In this document: positions 54,955 through 63,912 of the stretch, one piece after another | Layout: each line of letters opens with the position of its first letter | How positions within the stretch are numbered: position 1 is the stretch's first letter | Source of the DNA: Lachnospiraceae oral taxon 107 str. F0167 | GTDB taxonomy: Bacteria > Bacillota > Clostridia > Lachnospirales > Lachnospiraceae | Direction: 5' to 3' | Length of the DNA: 64,000 bases | NCBI GenBank assembly: GCA_000209465.1 | Contig: GL890585.1 | Coordinates: 83,143 to 147,142 of the forward strand | Position numbers and translations under genes: made by a program | The notes under the pieces: generated by a model | The model's database searches: none | Told to the model about the DNA's origin: nothing | What the model saw: the letters and a program-made list of their open reading frames with translations, nothing else

Positions 54955-55665
54955 ATGTATTCATTTAATGAAAGAATCAGATATAGTGAACTTGGAGAAA
55001 ACGGAGAACTGTCATTACTTGGGCTTTTGAATCTTTTTCAGGACTGTTCAACATTTCAATCAGAGGATTTGGGGCTGGGAATAGAATACTTAAAGGGCAA
55101 AAAAGAGGCATGGTGGGTAAATTCCTGGCAGATAGATATCATTAAATTACCTGTATTGGCTGATAATGTAGAGGTAGGCACTTTTGCATATGATTTTAAA
55201 AGCTTTTACGGATATAGAAATTTCTACTTAAAAGATGCAAAAGGGGATTTTTTGGTAAAGGCCGATTCTATCTGGTTTCATTATGATTTGGATAATAAAA
55301 GACCTACAAAACCTACAGTAGAAGCTCTGGAAAAATATCTGGCAGGAAATGAACAAAGATTTGATATGACAAAGATTGTCAGAAAGTTTGAGATTCCCAC
55401 GGAATATGAACTTGGCAGTGAGATTATTGTCAGCAAAAATGATTTGGATACAAACCATCATATGAATAATGCCATATATGTAAGTAAGGCAAAAAATATT
55501 ATAAAAGAAGATTTTAAAGTAAAAAAAATAAGTGTACAATATAAGAGAGCGGCAGTATTGGATGATGTAATATTGCCAAGAATCACAAAGGGTAAAGATT
55601 TTTATATTGTAAATCTTGCAGATACTGATGGCGATACCTATGCCATTGTTAAGTTTGAATATTAA
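54955..55665 (+). CDS. Acyl-ACP thioesterase
   Basis: A 236-residue double-hotdog enzyme of the FatA/FatB-like family, which releases fatty acids from acyl carrier protein. The N-terminal hotdog has NERIRYSELGENGELSLLGLLNLFQDCSTFQSEDLG in parts and WWVNSWQIDI. The C-terminal hotdog has the DLDTNHHMNNAIYV motif with the catalytic Asp/Asn/His set (about residues 163-176). Start ATG 54955 is preceded by AGGTTAAGGTAGC, a modest site. Cytoplasmic; supplies free medium- or long-chain fatty acids. Confidence 0.88.
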   Translation: MYSFNERIRYSELGENGELSLLGLLNLFQDCSTFQSEDLGLGIEYLKGKKEAWWVNSWQIDIIKLPVLADNVEVGTFAYDFKSFYGYRNFYLKDAKGDFLVKADSIWFHYDLDNKRPTKPTVEALEKYLAGNEQRFDMTKIVRKFEIPTEYELGSEIIVSKNDLDTNHHMNNAIYVSKAKNIIKEDFKVKKISVQYKRAAVLDDVILPRITKGKDFYIVNLADTDGDTYAIVKFEY

Positions 55666-55674
55666 GGGGTTTTT

Positions 55675-56499
55675 ATGGAACTGGGAAAAATACAGAGCCT
55701 GAAAGTGGATAGAAAAAAGGATTTTGGTATATATCTTACAGACGGAAGCGGTGAAGATGTACTATTGCCTATGAAGGAAGTACCAAAGGATTGTGAAATC
55801 GGAAGTGAGTTGGAGGTGTTTGTATATCGTGACAGCAAGGACAGGCTCATTGCTACCACAAGGCGTCCAAAGCTTTTGGTAGGGGAACTTGGAAGGCTTT
55901 TGGTAAAGTCCACCACAGGAATAGGTGCATTCCTTGATATCGGACTTGAGAGAGATGTACTCCTGCCTTTTAAAGAGACTGTGGGTAAGGTAAATGAGGG
56001 TGATGAGATACTTGTATATCTTTATGAGGATAAGAGTCACAGACTTGCAGCCAGTGCAAAGGTTTACTCACATCTGTCCCCAAACAGTCCTTATAAAAAG
56101 GACGATGAGGTGGTCGGTACTGTCTTTGAGATTAAAAAGATAGGTATATTTGTGGCTGTGGATGATAAGTTTAACGGAATGATACCGCCTAATGAGAGTT
56201 TTGAAAATATAAAGATAGGCGACAGATTGGAGCTTAGAGTAATCAGAGTAAGAGATGACGGTAAGCTGGATTTGAGTCCAAGAAAGAAAGCCTATAGACA
56301 ATTGATTACGGATGCTGATATACTTTATAATATAATAGAGAGCAGGGGCGGCAGTCTTGGCTTTGACGAGAGCGTTTCTCCGGAGCGAATAAAGGTTGAG
56401 CTGCAGCTTAGTAAGAATGCTTTTAAGAGGGCTGTAGGTCATCTTTTAAAGGATGGCAGGATAGAGATAACAGATGGCGATATCAGGATAAAACAGTAA
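55675..56499 (+). CDS. S1 RNA-binding protein (CvfB-like)
   Basis: A 274-residue protein of the CvfB/YitL family with tandem S1-like OB domains and a C-terminal winged helix. Segments are GIYLTDGSGEDVLLPMKEVP (first OB), TGIGAFLDIGLERDVLLPFKE (second) and IGIFVAVDDKFNGMIPPNE (third), then KAYRQLITDADILYNIIESRGG and SKNAFKRAVGHLLKDGRIEI for the winged helix. The family binds RNA and affects virulence gene expression in staphylococci. Nine bases separate it from the thioesterase stop. Confidence 0.9.
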   Translation: MELGKIQSLKVDRKKDFGIYLTDGSGEDVLLPMKEVPKDCEIGSELEVFVYRDSKDRLIATTRRPKLLVGELGRLLVKSTTGIGAFLDIGLERDVLLPFKETVGKVNEGDEILVYLYEDKSHRLAASAKVYSHLSPNSPYKKDDEVVGTVFEIKKIGIFVAVDDKFNGMIPPNESFENIKIGDRLELRVIRVRDDGKLDLSPRKKAYRQLITDADILYNIIESRGGSLGFDESVSPERIKVELQLSKNAFKRAVGHLLKDGRIEITDGDIRIKQ

Positions 56500-56502
56500 T
56501 AT

Positions 56503-56533
56503 AAAAGACTACAGAGTTTCTGTGGTCTTTTTT
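56503..56533 (+). terminator. Rho-independent terminator
   Basis: AGACTACAGA and TCTGTGGTCT pair around GTT and are followed by six Ts, directly after the S1-protein gene. Confidence 0.85.
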
Positions 56534-56548
56534 AGAAAGGAGTCGGAT

Positions 56549-57619
56549 ATGTCTTTGATGGATAATGTGATAAGAAAGGCGGGGGAGTACATCGGAGTGA
56601 GCGAAGATCCTCCCGAGAGCAATAATGTATCGTTTAATACAAATTACTACGGGCAGGAGGTATATGATAACAGTGCCCGTTCTTATCCATGGTGTGTGAC
56701 CTTTCTTTGGGATATCTTCAGAATGAGCGGGGCAAGCCATGTCTTTTGTGACGGAATGAAGACCGCATCCACAGAAACTGTATATTCTCATTATAAAGAT
56801 AAAAATATGCTCTTTGACAGTGGAAAAAAGGGCGATATTATACTTATTTTGAGTAATGGAGCGGGGCAGAGCAGAAGAGTAAATCATGCAGGTCTCGTGG
56901 TGGCGGTAAATAAAGACGGCAGCTATGAAACCATAGAGGGAAATACCGGAAGTACCGATATTGCAAATGGCGGTATGGTAATGAAAATGACCAGAAACTT
57001 TGACGGCAGAGGCTATACAATAGTAGGTTTTGCAAGACCTGATTATGATAGTAAAGGCCCTAAGCCCGGTCCCGGTAATAATCAGAATCAGGGAAATAAG
57101 CCCGGCCCCGGCAGTGGACCTAATCAGTCATATAAACCGGCTGCAAATGAGATACCCATTACTGCAAACTTGACTATTGTAGGCAGTGGAGTAAGGATAA
57201 GAACAGCGCCAAATACAAGTTCAGGAGTTGTAAAAAACTTAAGCGTCGGAGAAGTGGTAAAAGCAAGCGGTAGAATAGCCAGCAGATACAATCCATGGTT
57301 TCATATATCTGAGGGCTTTATAAGCGGAAACTATGTAAGAGGCTGGATAAAGGATTATAATGACAACAGAAGATGGTGGTATGTAGATAAGGATTATAAA
57401 TATGCCAAGGCGGAATGGAAGAATATAGGAGGCAAGGACTATTGCTTTGGCAAGGACTCATATCTTTTTGTAAGCTGTTATATAAAATCAGCCGTAAGCG
57501 GTGTCTATTACTGGGTGGATGATAACGGAGCATACCAAAAGCAGTATGACACCACTAATCCAAGCAGAAAATACAGGATTGTGGAAAATTATAAGACGGA
57601 GAATGCATATAGAAATTAA
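56549..57619 (+). CDS. CHAP-domain hydrolase with SH3-like domain
   Basis: A 356-residue protein. A CHAP amidase/peptidase domain spans about residues 1-165, with nucleophile Cys49 in YPWCVTFLWDIF and His113 in RRVNHAGLVVAV. A Pro/Gly/Asn-rich linker (KPGPGNNQNQ) leads to a bacterial SH3 domain (TIVGSGVRIRTAPNTSSGVVKNLSVGEVV in parts, about 205-265) and a Trp/Tyr-rich tail (YYWVDDNGAYQKQ) like a wall-binding repeat. It should cut peptidoglycan cross-links. There is no signal peptide, as in phage endolysins. AAAGGAG precedes ATG 56549. Confidence 0.85.
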   Translation: MSLMDNVIRKAGEYIGVSEDPPESNNVSFNTNYYGQEVYDNSARSYPWCVTFLWDIFRMSGASHVFCDGMKTASTETVYSHYKDKNMLFDSGKKGDIILILSNGAGQSRRVNHAGLVVAVNKDGSYETIEGNTGSTDIANGGMVMKMTRNFDGRGYTIVGFARPDYDSKGPKPGPGNNQNQGNKPGPGSGPNQSYKPAANEIPITANLTIVGSGVRIRTAPNTSSGVVKNLSVGEVVKASGRIASRYNPWFHISEGFISGNYVRGWIKDYNDNRRWWYVDKDYKYAKAEWKNIGGKDYCFGKDSYLFVSCYIKSAVSGVYYWVDDNGAYQKQYDTTNPSRKYRIVENYKTENAYRN

Positions 57620-57620
57620 A

Positions 57621-57652
57621 AAATGTCCGGCAGGAAATCCTGTCGGACATTT
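57621..57652. terminator. Bidirectional terminator
   Basis: AAATGTCCGGCAGGA and TCCTGTCGGACATTT form a 15-bp stem with a two-base loop between convergent genes. Confidence 0.85.
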
Positions 57653-57665
57653 TGGGAAATATATT

Positions 57666-57902
57666 CTATTCACCCTGATACATAAATTTAATCAGTCTTT
57701 CTACATCATCTTTATCATGTGCTACAAGGTCAAGTTCCTTGATATAGCCGTTTGAAAAGATATTTGCCATTGACAAATACTGTGTAAGCTTACTCTTTAA
57801 ATTGATACGGTCACCTTCAGGAGAAACCAATTCAACAGTTCCCTTACATTCATCGATTACCTTGAAAAAAGCATCAACATCTTTGATATTTTGTACTTTC
57901 AC
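57666..57902 (-). CDS. HPr-like small protein without the active-site His
   Basis: A 78-residue protein with the size and alternation of an HPr-fold protein: NIKDVDAFFKVIDECKGTVELVSPEGD, then INLKSKLTQYLSMANI, where HPr has the SIM-type regulatory Ser region. The G-x-H-x-R-P active site is absent. I place the start at GTG 57902, with GGAGG five bases upstream; an ATG at 57914 overlaps that site and has no site of its own. Such HPr-like proteins are common in Lachnospiraceae and have no clear role. The fold is inferred by resemblance only. Confidence 0.55.
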   Translation of the reverse strand: MKVQNIKDVDAFFKVIDECKGTVELVSPEGDRINLKSKLTQYLSMANIFSNGYIKELDLVAHDKDDVERLIKFMYQGE

Positions 57903-58062
57903 ATAAACCTCCATACAAATATATTTTTTTACAGTATAGCAAAATAGATATGCAGAGTAAAGAAGTGAATTTGTTTGATATGGTAAATATATTTGTATTG
58001 TGCTACAATAGGCAAATGTTATAAGCTAACAAAATCTAATTATTTCAATAATGGAGATGAAA

Positions 58063-59421
58063 ATGCAAATAATAATTGTAGGCTGCGGTAAGGTTGGTTC
58101 AACTATTGCCGAGCAACTTAGTGTTGAAGGACATGATATAGTAATAGTGGATACGGATGAAGAGGTGGTGAAAGCTCTTGCGACCAGACTGGATTTGATG
58201 GGAGTTACAGGAAACGGAGCCACACATAGTATATTGGAAGAAGCGGGAGTAGAGGATGCTGACCTTTTGATTGCGGTTACGGAATCGGATGAGCTTAATC
58301 TCCTATGTTGTATGGTAGGAAAAAAGGCGGGAGCTGAACATACGATAGCCAGAGTAAGAAATCCGGAATACAGTCAGGATATCGGCTTTATGAAAAAAGA
58401 GCTTGGACTTGCAATGACTATCAATCCGGAGTATGCCGCTTCTACAGAAATGGCAAGACTTTTAAGATTCCCCTCAGCTATAGAGATAGATACCTTTGGA
58501 AGAGGCAGAGTGGAATTGTTGGAATATAAAATCCCTGAGGATAATATTCTGGTTGGGAAAACCCTTATTGATGTCGGTAGAAATATAAAGTCGGATATAC
58601 TTATATGCGCGGTGGAAAGAGGCGAGGAGGTTATCATACCTAACGGAAGCTTTATAATTCAAAGCGGAGATATTGTAAGTATTGTGGCTTCCACAGAAAA
58701 TGCAAAGGATTTCTTTAAGAAAGTCGGATGCAACAGCAATGGTGTAAGAGATACCATGATAGTAGGAGGAGGAACAATTGCCTACTATCTGGCTAAACAG
58801 CTTTTGCCGCTTGGAATAAAGGTAAAGATAATAGAAAAATCATATGAAAGATGTGAGGAGCTTTCAGCAATTCTTCCTGAAGCGATAATCATACATGGTG
58901 ATGCGGCGGATAAGGATGTATTACTGGAGGAGGGCATAGAAAAATGTGCTTCCTTTGTTTCACTTACAGGAATTGATGAGGAAAATGCATTCCTTTCACT
59001 TTATGCAAAGAGTGTGTCCAATGCAAAGATAGTAACAAAGATAAACCGCATTGCCTTTGATGATATTATAGAGAAATTTGATTTGGGCAGTATGATTTAT
59101 CCGAAGCATATCACAGCGGAATATATTGTAAGATATGTAAGAGGATTACAAAACAGCTTTGGAAATAATAATGTGGAGGCACTGTATAAGATAATACATG
59201 GCAAGGTAGAGGCATTGGAATTTTATATAAGAGAGGATTCCGGGATGACCGGTGCAACCTTGGAGGCATTGCCTATAAAGGATGGTGTACTTGTTGCAGG
59301 TATTATCAGAGACGGTAAGGTAATCATACCTAACGGTAAGTCCACCTTACATAAAAATGATTCGGTTATTATTATAACAAGAATTACAGGTATGCAAAAT
59401 TTAGAGGATATATTAAAGTAA
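58063..59421 (+). CDS. trkA: Trk potassium uptake protein TrkA
   Basis: A 452-residue cytoplasmic regulatory subunit of the Trk/Ktr K+ channel with two RCK units. Each has a nucleotide-binding Rossmann domain: IIIVGCGKVGSTIAEQLS at the N-terminus and TMIVGGGTIAYYLAKQLLPLGIKVKIIE in the middle, each followed by a TrkA-C domain (VGKTLIDVG, MTGATLEALPI). Binding of NAD(H) or ATP controls channel gating. ATG 58063 is preferred because GGAGATG lies upstream. The stop shares one base with the trkH start. Confidence 0.94.
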   Translation: MQIIIVGCGKVGSTIAEQLSVEGHDIVIVDTDEEVVKALATRLDLMGVTGNGATHSILEEAGVEDADLLIAVTESDELNLLCCMVGKKAGAEHTIARVRNPEYSQDIGFMKKELGLAMTINPEYAASTEMARLLRFPSAIEIDTFGRGRVELLEYKIPEDNILVGKTLIDVGRNIKSDILICAVERGEEVIIPNGSFIIQSGDIVSIVASTENAKDFFKKVGCNSNGVRDTMIVGGGTIAYYLAKQLLPLGIKVKIIEKSYERCEELSAILPEAIIIHGDAADKDVLLEEGIEKCASFVSLTGIDEENAFLSLYAKSVSNAKIVTKINRIAFDDIIEKFDLGSMIYPKHITAEYIVRYVRGLQNSFGNNNVEALYKIIHGKVEALEFYIREDSGMTGATLEALPIKDGVLVAGIIRDGKVIIPNGKSTLHKNDSVIIITRITGMQNLEDILK

Positions 59422-60869
59422 TGAATTATTCAATTATATTATATATTGTGGGAAAGGTTATGATGCTTGAGTCTGCCTGTTTTTTGATACCGGCAGTGAC
59501 ATCACTTATATATGGTGAACATGAGGGAATGGCTTATCTGGCTGTAGGTGCGGTGTCCGCCATTATAGGATATCTGATTTCCAGTAAGAAAAAATTTGAA
59601 AATGTATTCTTTGCAAGAGAGGGCTTTGTAATGGTGGCTCTCTCATGGATAGTACTCAGTGTGGTGGGTGCGATTCCGTTTGTACTCACAGGAGAGATTC
59701 CCAATGTTATAGATGCATTATTTGAGACCGTATCGGGTTTTACCACTACAGGAGCAAGTATCTTGGAGGATGTGGAGAGCCTAAGCCATACATCACTTAT
59801 ATGGAGAAGCTTTACACATTGGGTAGGCGGTATGGGAGTTATTGTACTCCTGCTTGCAATCCTTCCAATGGCAGGCGGCTACAATATGCATCTTATGAAG
59901 GCGGAGAGCCCGGGACCTGTGGTAGGTAAGCTTGTACCGAGACTTAAAGATACGGCAAAGATTCTCTATCTTATATATCTGGTAATGACTGTTATAGAGT
60001 TTGTTATTTTGGTAGTTATAAAGATGCCTGTATTTGATGCACTCTGCATTACCTTCGGTACGGCAGGAACGGGAGGATTCGGAATAAAGGGCGACAGCCT
60101 CGGAAGCTACTCCTATGCCATTCAGGTGGTAGTCACTACATTTATGATATTATTCGGTGTAAATTTTAATGCTTATTTCTTGCTGCTTGGAAAGCATAAA
60201 AAAGATGCTTTTAAGATGGAAGAGGTGAGATGGTATTTTGGAATCATCTTTGCAGCCATAGTTATTATCACGATAAATATCAGAGGATATTTTGATAATA
60301 TTTTAATAGCATTAAATCATGCCTCATTTCAGGTTGGTTCGATTATCACCACCACGGGATATTCGACCACTGATTTTGACCTATGGCCGCAGCTTTCAAG
60401 GAATGTAATTATTTTCCTTATGATGTGCGGTGCCTGTGCAGGAAGTACGGGTGGAGGAATCAAGGTTTCCAGAATAATAGTTATGTTAAAGTCTGTATTT
60501 CAGGAAATCGGTTATTATATTCATCCAAGAGGTGTAAAAACCATCAGAATGGACGGCAAGGTGCTTGAGAAGCCCGTGCTTAATAATATCAGAGTTTTTA
60601 TGCTGACATATATTATGATTTATGTAATTTCAATGTTTTTATTATCACTGAATAATTTTGATTTTGAGACCAATTTCACAGCCGTGGCGGCTACATTTAA
60701 TAATATCGGACCGGGACTTGCAAAGGTCGGACCGATGGCAAACTTTAATGTATATTCGTATTTTTCAAAGCTTGTTTTGACATTTGATATGCTGGCAGGA
60801 AGATTGGAACTTTATCCGATGCTTCTTTTGCTGAATCCGGGTGTATGGAGAATAGGAAAAGATAAATAA
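59421..60869 (+). CDS. trkH: Trk potassium uptake protein TrkH
   Basis: A 482-residue channel subunit with four repeated M1-P-M2 units. The selectivity loops are visible as TVSGFTTTGAS, FGTAGTGGFGIKG, ITTTGYSTTDF and AATFNNIGPGLAKVG. The family segment SFTHWVGGMGVIVLLLAILP lies near residues 130-150. It forms the K+ pathway in the membrane, gated by TrkA from the gene just upstream. ATG overlaps the trkA stop by one base. Confidence 0.95.
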   Translation: MNYSIILYIVGKVMMLESACFLIPAVTSLIYGEHEGMAYLAVGAVSAIIGYLISSKKKFENVFFAREGFVMVALSWIVLSVVGAIPFVLTGEIPNVIDALFETVSGFTTTGASILEDVESLSHTSLIWRSFTHWVGGMGVIVLLLAILPMAGGYNMHLMKAESPGPVVGKLVPRLKDTAKILYLIYLVMTVIEFVILVVIKMPVFDALCITFGTAGTGGFGIKGDSLGSYSYAIQVVVTTFMILFGVNFNAYFLLLGKHKKDAFKMEEVRWYFGIIFAAIVIITINIRGYFDNILIALNHASFQVGSIITTTGYSTTDFDLWPQLSRNVIIFLMMCGACAGSTGGGIKVSRIIVMLKSVFQEIGYYIHPRGVKTIRMDGKVLEKPVLNNIRVFMLTYIMIYVISMFLLSLNNFDFETNFTAVAATFNNIGPGLAKVGPMANFNVYSYFSKLVLTFDMLAGRLELYPMLLLLNPGVWRIGKDK

Positions 60870-60875
60870 TTTTTT

Positions 60876-60913
60876 ATAAAGCACTTGCAATTTTTTTGCA
60901 GGTGCTTTATAAT
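60876..60913 (+). promoter_or_regulatory. Inverted repeat containing the metNIQ promoter
   Basis: ATAAAGCACTTGCAA (60876-60890) and TTGCAGGTGCTTTAT (60896-60910) are a 15-bp inverted repeat with one wobble and a five-base loop. TTGCAA (60885-60890), a 17-base spacer and TATAAT (60908-60913) give a near-consensus promoter inside it. It starts seven bases after trkH, so it may also end that transcript. It resembles a repressor operator covering a promoter. No SAM or Met T-box leader is present. Confidence 0.55.
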
Positions 60914-60950
60914 ACCCACTAAATTCATAGGAAAGAGGAATAAAGATACA

Positions 60951-61985
60951 ATGATTGAACTGAAAAATGTTACAAAGAATTTCAGTGCCGGAACAAATAC
61001 CGTACATGCGGTAAAGGATGTATCTTTAGTGATAGAAAAGGGAGAGATATTTGGCATTATAGGTTTTTCCGGAGCGGGAAAGTCCACACTTGTCAGATGT
61101 ATAAATCTTTTAGAAAGACCGGATACCGGAAAGGTATTTGTGGACGGTAAGAATCTTACGGATCTTAATGCCGGAGAACTCAGGAAGGCAAGAAAAAAGA
61201 TCGGAATGATTTTCCAGCATTTTAATCTGATGCCGTCCAGAACGGTTGCAGGTAATGTAGAGTATTCACTTTTTGGAAGCGGACTTTCAAAGGAAGTGAA
61301 GAGAGAAAAGGTTAGAGAACTTTTATCACTTGTAGATATAGCGGACAAGGAGAATGCATATCCAAGTCAGCTCTCAGGCGGTCAAAAGCAGAGAGTGGCG
61401 ATTGCAAGAGCTTTGGCCAATGATCCGAAGGTACTTTTATGTGATGAGGCGACATCGGCACTTGATCCACAGACAACATCTTCTATTTTGGAGCTTTTGC
61501 AAAGCCTTAATAAAAAGCTTGGAATCACGATAGTGGTTATTACACATGAAATGTCTGTGGTAAAACAAATCTGTGACAGGGTTGCGGTAATGGAGAACGG
61601 AAATGTGGTGGAAGAGGGGGATGTATTCTCAATCTTTGCAAATCCGAAGCATAAAATCACCAAGGATTTTATAAAGACCACCTCAAATCTTCAAAAGATA
61701 GAGGGGCTTATAGCATCGGGCTCGGATGTGGCAAAATTAAATCCGGGAGAGATTATATTAAGACTCAGCTATAAAAAGGCAAATACTTCCGAAGCATTGA
61801 TTTCCGAGGTGTCCAGAAAGTTTAATATAAACCTGAATATAATTTATGCGGATGTTGAGATAGTAAAGGATGCACCTATAGGCGGAACCGTGGCAATAGT
61901 AAGCGGTGAAAGAAAGGATATGGATGCGGCGGTCAAATATCTGGAAGATAAGCAGGTAGGAGTGGAGGTGATAAAGGATGCATGA
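60951..61985 (+). CDS. metN: Methionine ABC importer ATP-binding protein
   Basis: A 344-residue ATPase of the MetNIQ importer. Walker A is IIGFSGAGKSTLVR, signature LSGGQKQRVAIARAL, Walker B VLLCDEATSALD, H-loop VVITHEMSVV. The region NLLERPDTGKVFVDGKNLT is typical of MetN. The C-terminal ~80 residues form the NIL/ACT-like domain that senses methionine for trans-inhibition (GEIILRLSYKKANTSEALISEV). ATG 60951 is chosen over an in-frame start at 60885, which lies within the promoter repeat. It overlaps metI by eight bases. Confidence 0.93.
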   Translation: MIELKNVTKNFSAGTNTVHAVKDVSLVIEKGEIFGIIGFSGAGKSTLVRCINLLERPDTGKVFVDGKNLTDLNAGELRKARKKIGMIFQHFNLMPSRTVAGNVEYSLFGSGLSKEVKREKVRELLSLVDIADKENAYPSQLSGGQKQRVAIARALANDPKVLLCDEATSALDPQTTSSILELLQSLNKKLGITIVVITHEMSVVKQICDRVAVMENGNVVEEGDVFSIFANPKHKITKDFIKTTSNLQKIEGLIASGSDVAKLNPGEIILRLSYKKANTSEALISEVSRKFNINLNIIYADVEIVKDAPIGGTVAIVSGERKDMDAAVKYLEDKQVGVEVIKDA

Positions 61986-62658
61986 TTTTTTACACATTCT
62001 GTTGCCGAACATATCGGCTAAGCCGAATGAACTTATAGAAGCTACTTTACAGACTTTAAATATGATGATATTATCGGGTGCGATTTCACTTATATTCGGA
62101 ATCATATTCGGAGTTATAATAGTGGTCACATCACCTAAAGGTATATTAAAAAATGCTTTTATTTATAATATACTTGATAAGCTTATCAATGTATTCAGGT
62201 CAATACCTTTTGTAATACTTCTTGCGGCGCTGATACCTTTTACCAGAATGGTGGTAGGAACTGCGATAGGAACAAAGGGAGCTATACTTCCGCTGGTATT
62301 CGGTACGGTACCTTTTTTTACAAGGCAGATTGAAAGTGCCCTGTATGAAGTGGACACCGGGCTTATAGAGGCGGCACAGAGTATGGGTTCATCACCTGTG
62401 GAGATAATTTTCAGAGTATATCTTAGAGAGAGTTTACCGGGCATTATAAGAGGTGTTCAGATTACATTTATTTCACTGCTTGGACTTACCGCAATGGCGG
62501 GAGCTATAGGTGGCGGAGGTCTGGGAGATTTTGCGATAAGATACGGTCATCAGAGAAATCAGACAGATGTAACCTATGCTACAGTAATTATAATACTGAT
62601 AATGGTAAGCTTAATACAGGGTATAGGAAACAGAGCAATAAAAAAGAGTACACATTAA
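61978..62658 (+). CDS. metI: Methionine ABC importer permease
   Basis: A 226-residue permease with five or six helices. The segment NELIEATLQTLNMMILSG, the coupling motif ALYEVDTGLIEAAQSMGSSPVEIIFRVYLRESLPGI (in parts, about 121-156) and AMAGAIGGGGLGDFAIRYGHQRNQTDV are diagnostic of MetI. It starts inside the metN end, indicating coupling. A palindrome CCGGAT-T-ATCCGG lies in the gap before metQ. Confidence 0.94.
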   Translation: MHDFLHILLPNISAKPNELIEATLQTLNMMILSGAISLIFGIIFGVIIVVTSPKGILKNAFIYNILDKLINVFRSIPFVILLAALIPFTRMVVGTAIGTKGAILPLVFGTVPFFTRQIESALYEVDTGLIEAAQSMGSSPVEIIFRVYLRESLPGIIRGVQITFISLLGLTAMAGAIGGGGLGDFAIRYGHQRNQTDVTYATVIIILIMVSLIQGIGNRAIKKSTH

Positions 62659-62729
62659 CTGATTTTATGTAACAGTCCGGATTATCCGGTCAGCTACTAA
62701 AATATATAATCATAATAGGAGGTTTATTT

Positions 62730-63635
62730 ATGAGAAAATTAAGTAAATTATTGGCGGTAGGTGCTATTTTAACTTTGGGACTTAGCGCATGTGGTTCAAG
62801 CCAAAAGGCGGATACAACAACTGCGGCAGGAGAGAATACAGAGAGTTCTGCCGAGAGTACAGCAGCTGAAAGCTCAAAGGCGGATGCTGCTAAAACAGAA
62901 GGAACTTCCAAGGTTAAACTTGGTGTTGTAGGAGAGAATAATGAGCAGTGGGATCCTGTAATAGAGGCTATGGCTAAGGAAGGTGTCACTGTGGAGCTTG
63001 TAAAGTTTGCAGATTATTCACTTCCAAACAGAGCATTAAATGACGGTGAGATTGATTTGAATGCATTCCAGCATAAGGCATATCTTGCAAATGATATTAA
63101 GGACAACGGTTATAAGATTGAGGCAATCGGTGATACAATTATCGCACCTCTTGGAGTATACTCAAAGAAAATTAAAGATCTTTCAGAGTTAAACGACGGA
63201 GATACCATTGCTATACCAAATGATGCTACAAATGGCGGAAGAGCTTTAAAGGTACTTGAGAGTGCGGGAGTTATAAAGGTAAATCCTGATGCGGGATATA
63301 CACCTACACTTAATGATATTACAGAGAATGCAAAGAATATAAAGTTTACAGAGGTTGAGGCTGCAAATACACCAAGCCTTTTACCGGATGTGGCAGCTGC
63401 CGTAATCAATGGCGGACATGCGGTAGACAATGGATTAAATCCAAAGACCGATTCTATTTTCCTTGAGAAGGTAGAGGACGGAGTTGATAATCCTTATGTA
63501 AATATCATCGTTGCAAGAAGCGAGGATAAGGACAATGAGATTTATCAAAAGATAGTAAAGGCATATCAGAGTGATGATGTAAAGAAGGTTATTGAAGAGG
63601 CTTACAAGGGAGCTTATATACCTGCCTGGAAGTAA
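62730..63635 (+). CDS. metQ: Methionine-binding lipoprotein
   Basis: A 301-residue substrate-binding protein. Residues 1-21 are a lipoprotein signal peptide with LSAC at the cleavage site. A Thr/Ser/Ala/Glu-rich linker runs to about residue 62. The NlpA/MetQ domain follows: VKLGVVGENNEQWDPVIEAMAKEG, LNDGEIDLNAFQHKAYL, IPNDATNGGRALKVLE and VNIIVARSEDKDNE. It delivers methionine to MetNI at the outer face of the membrane. ATAGGAGGTTTATTT precedes the ATG. Confidence 0.95.
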   Translation: MRKLSKLLAVGAILTLGLSACGSSQKADTTTAAGENTESSAESTAAESSKADAAKTEGTSKVKLGVVGENNEQWDPVIEAMAKEGVTVELVKFADYSLPNRALNDGEIDLNAFQHKAYLANDIKDNGYKIEAIGDTIIAPLGVYSKKIKDLSELNDGDTIAIPNDATNGGRALKVLESAGVIKVNPDAGYTPTLNDITENAKNIKFTEVEAANTPSLLPDVAAAVINGGHAVDNGLNPKTDSIFLEKVEDGVDNPYVNIIVARSEDKDNEIYQKIVKAYQSDDVKKVIEEAYKGAYIPAWK

Positions 63636-63649
63636 AAATTAAATATGAT

Positions 63650-63692
63650 AAAAGACCGGTATATATTTTTAAAATAGGTACCGGTCTTTTTT
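63650..63692 (+). terminator. Rho-independent terminator of metNIQ
   Basis: AAAAGACCGGTA and TACCGGTCTTTT pair with a 17-base loop and end in six Ts, 14 bases after metQ. Confidence 0.88.
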
Positions 63693-63846
63693 ATTGCAGA
63701 GAGGTTTCAAGTTCATATATTGTTCATACCTAATTCAAAAACCTTTTACACAAAAAACAAACTTTAGCCACTTTTGTTTTCTATAATTCATTACATAGAC
63801 AAGAGATAGCGAGTCTATAAAATAAAAGATTTTTTTCATAATACTC

Positions 63847-63902
63847 GAGCCGATATATTTCGGCTCTCCTCCCAAAAATTCGAGCCGACAGAGATGTCGG
63901 CT
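63847..63902. terminator. Two tandem GC-rich hairpins
   Basis: GAGCCGA/TCGGCTC (63847-63866) and AGCCGACA/TGTCGGCT (63883-63902) are two related hairpins. The second directly follows the stop of the minus-strand gene and precedes a T run on that strand, so it probably ends that transcript. Apart from these, the stretch 63693-63912 shows no gene. Confidence 0.6.
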
Positions 63903-63912
63903 TTTATATATT

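Noticed and set aside
56549-57619. Prophage region around the CHAP protein
   Set aside because: No integrase, capsid, tail or holin gene is nearby; neighbours are housekeeping genes.
60870-60950. SAM riboswitch or Met T-box leader of metNIQ
   Set aside because: The leader is too short and lacks the conserved cores; only an inverted repeat with a promoter is seen.
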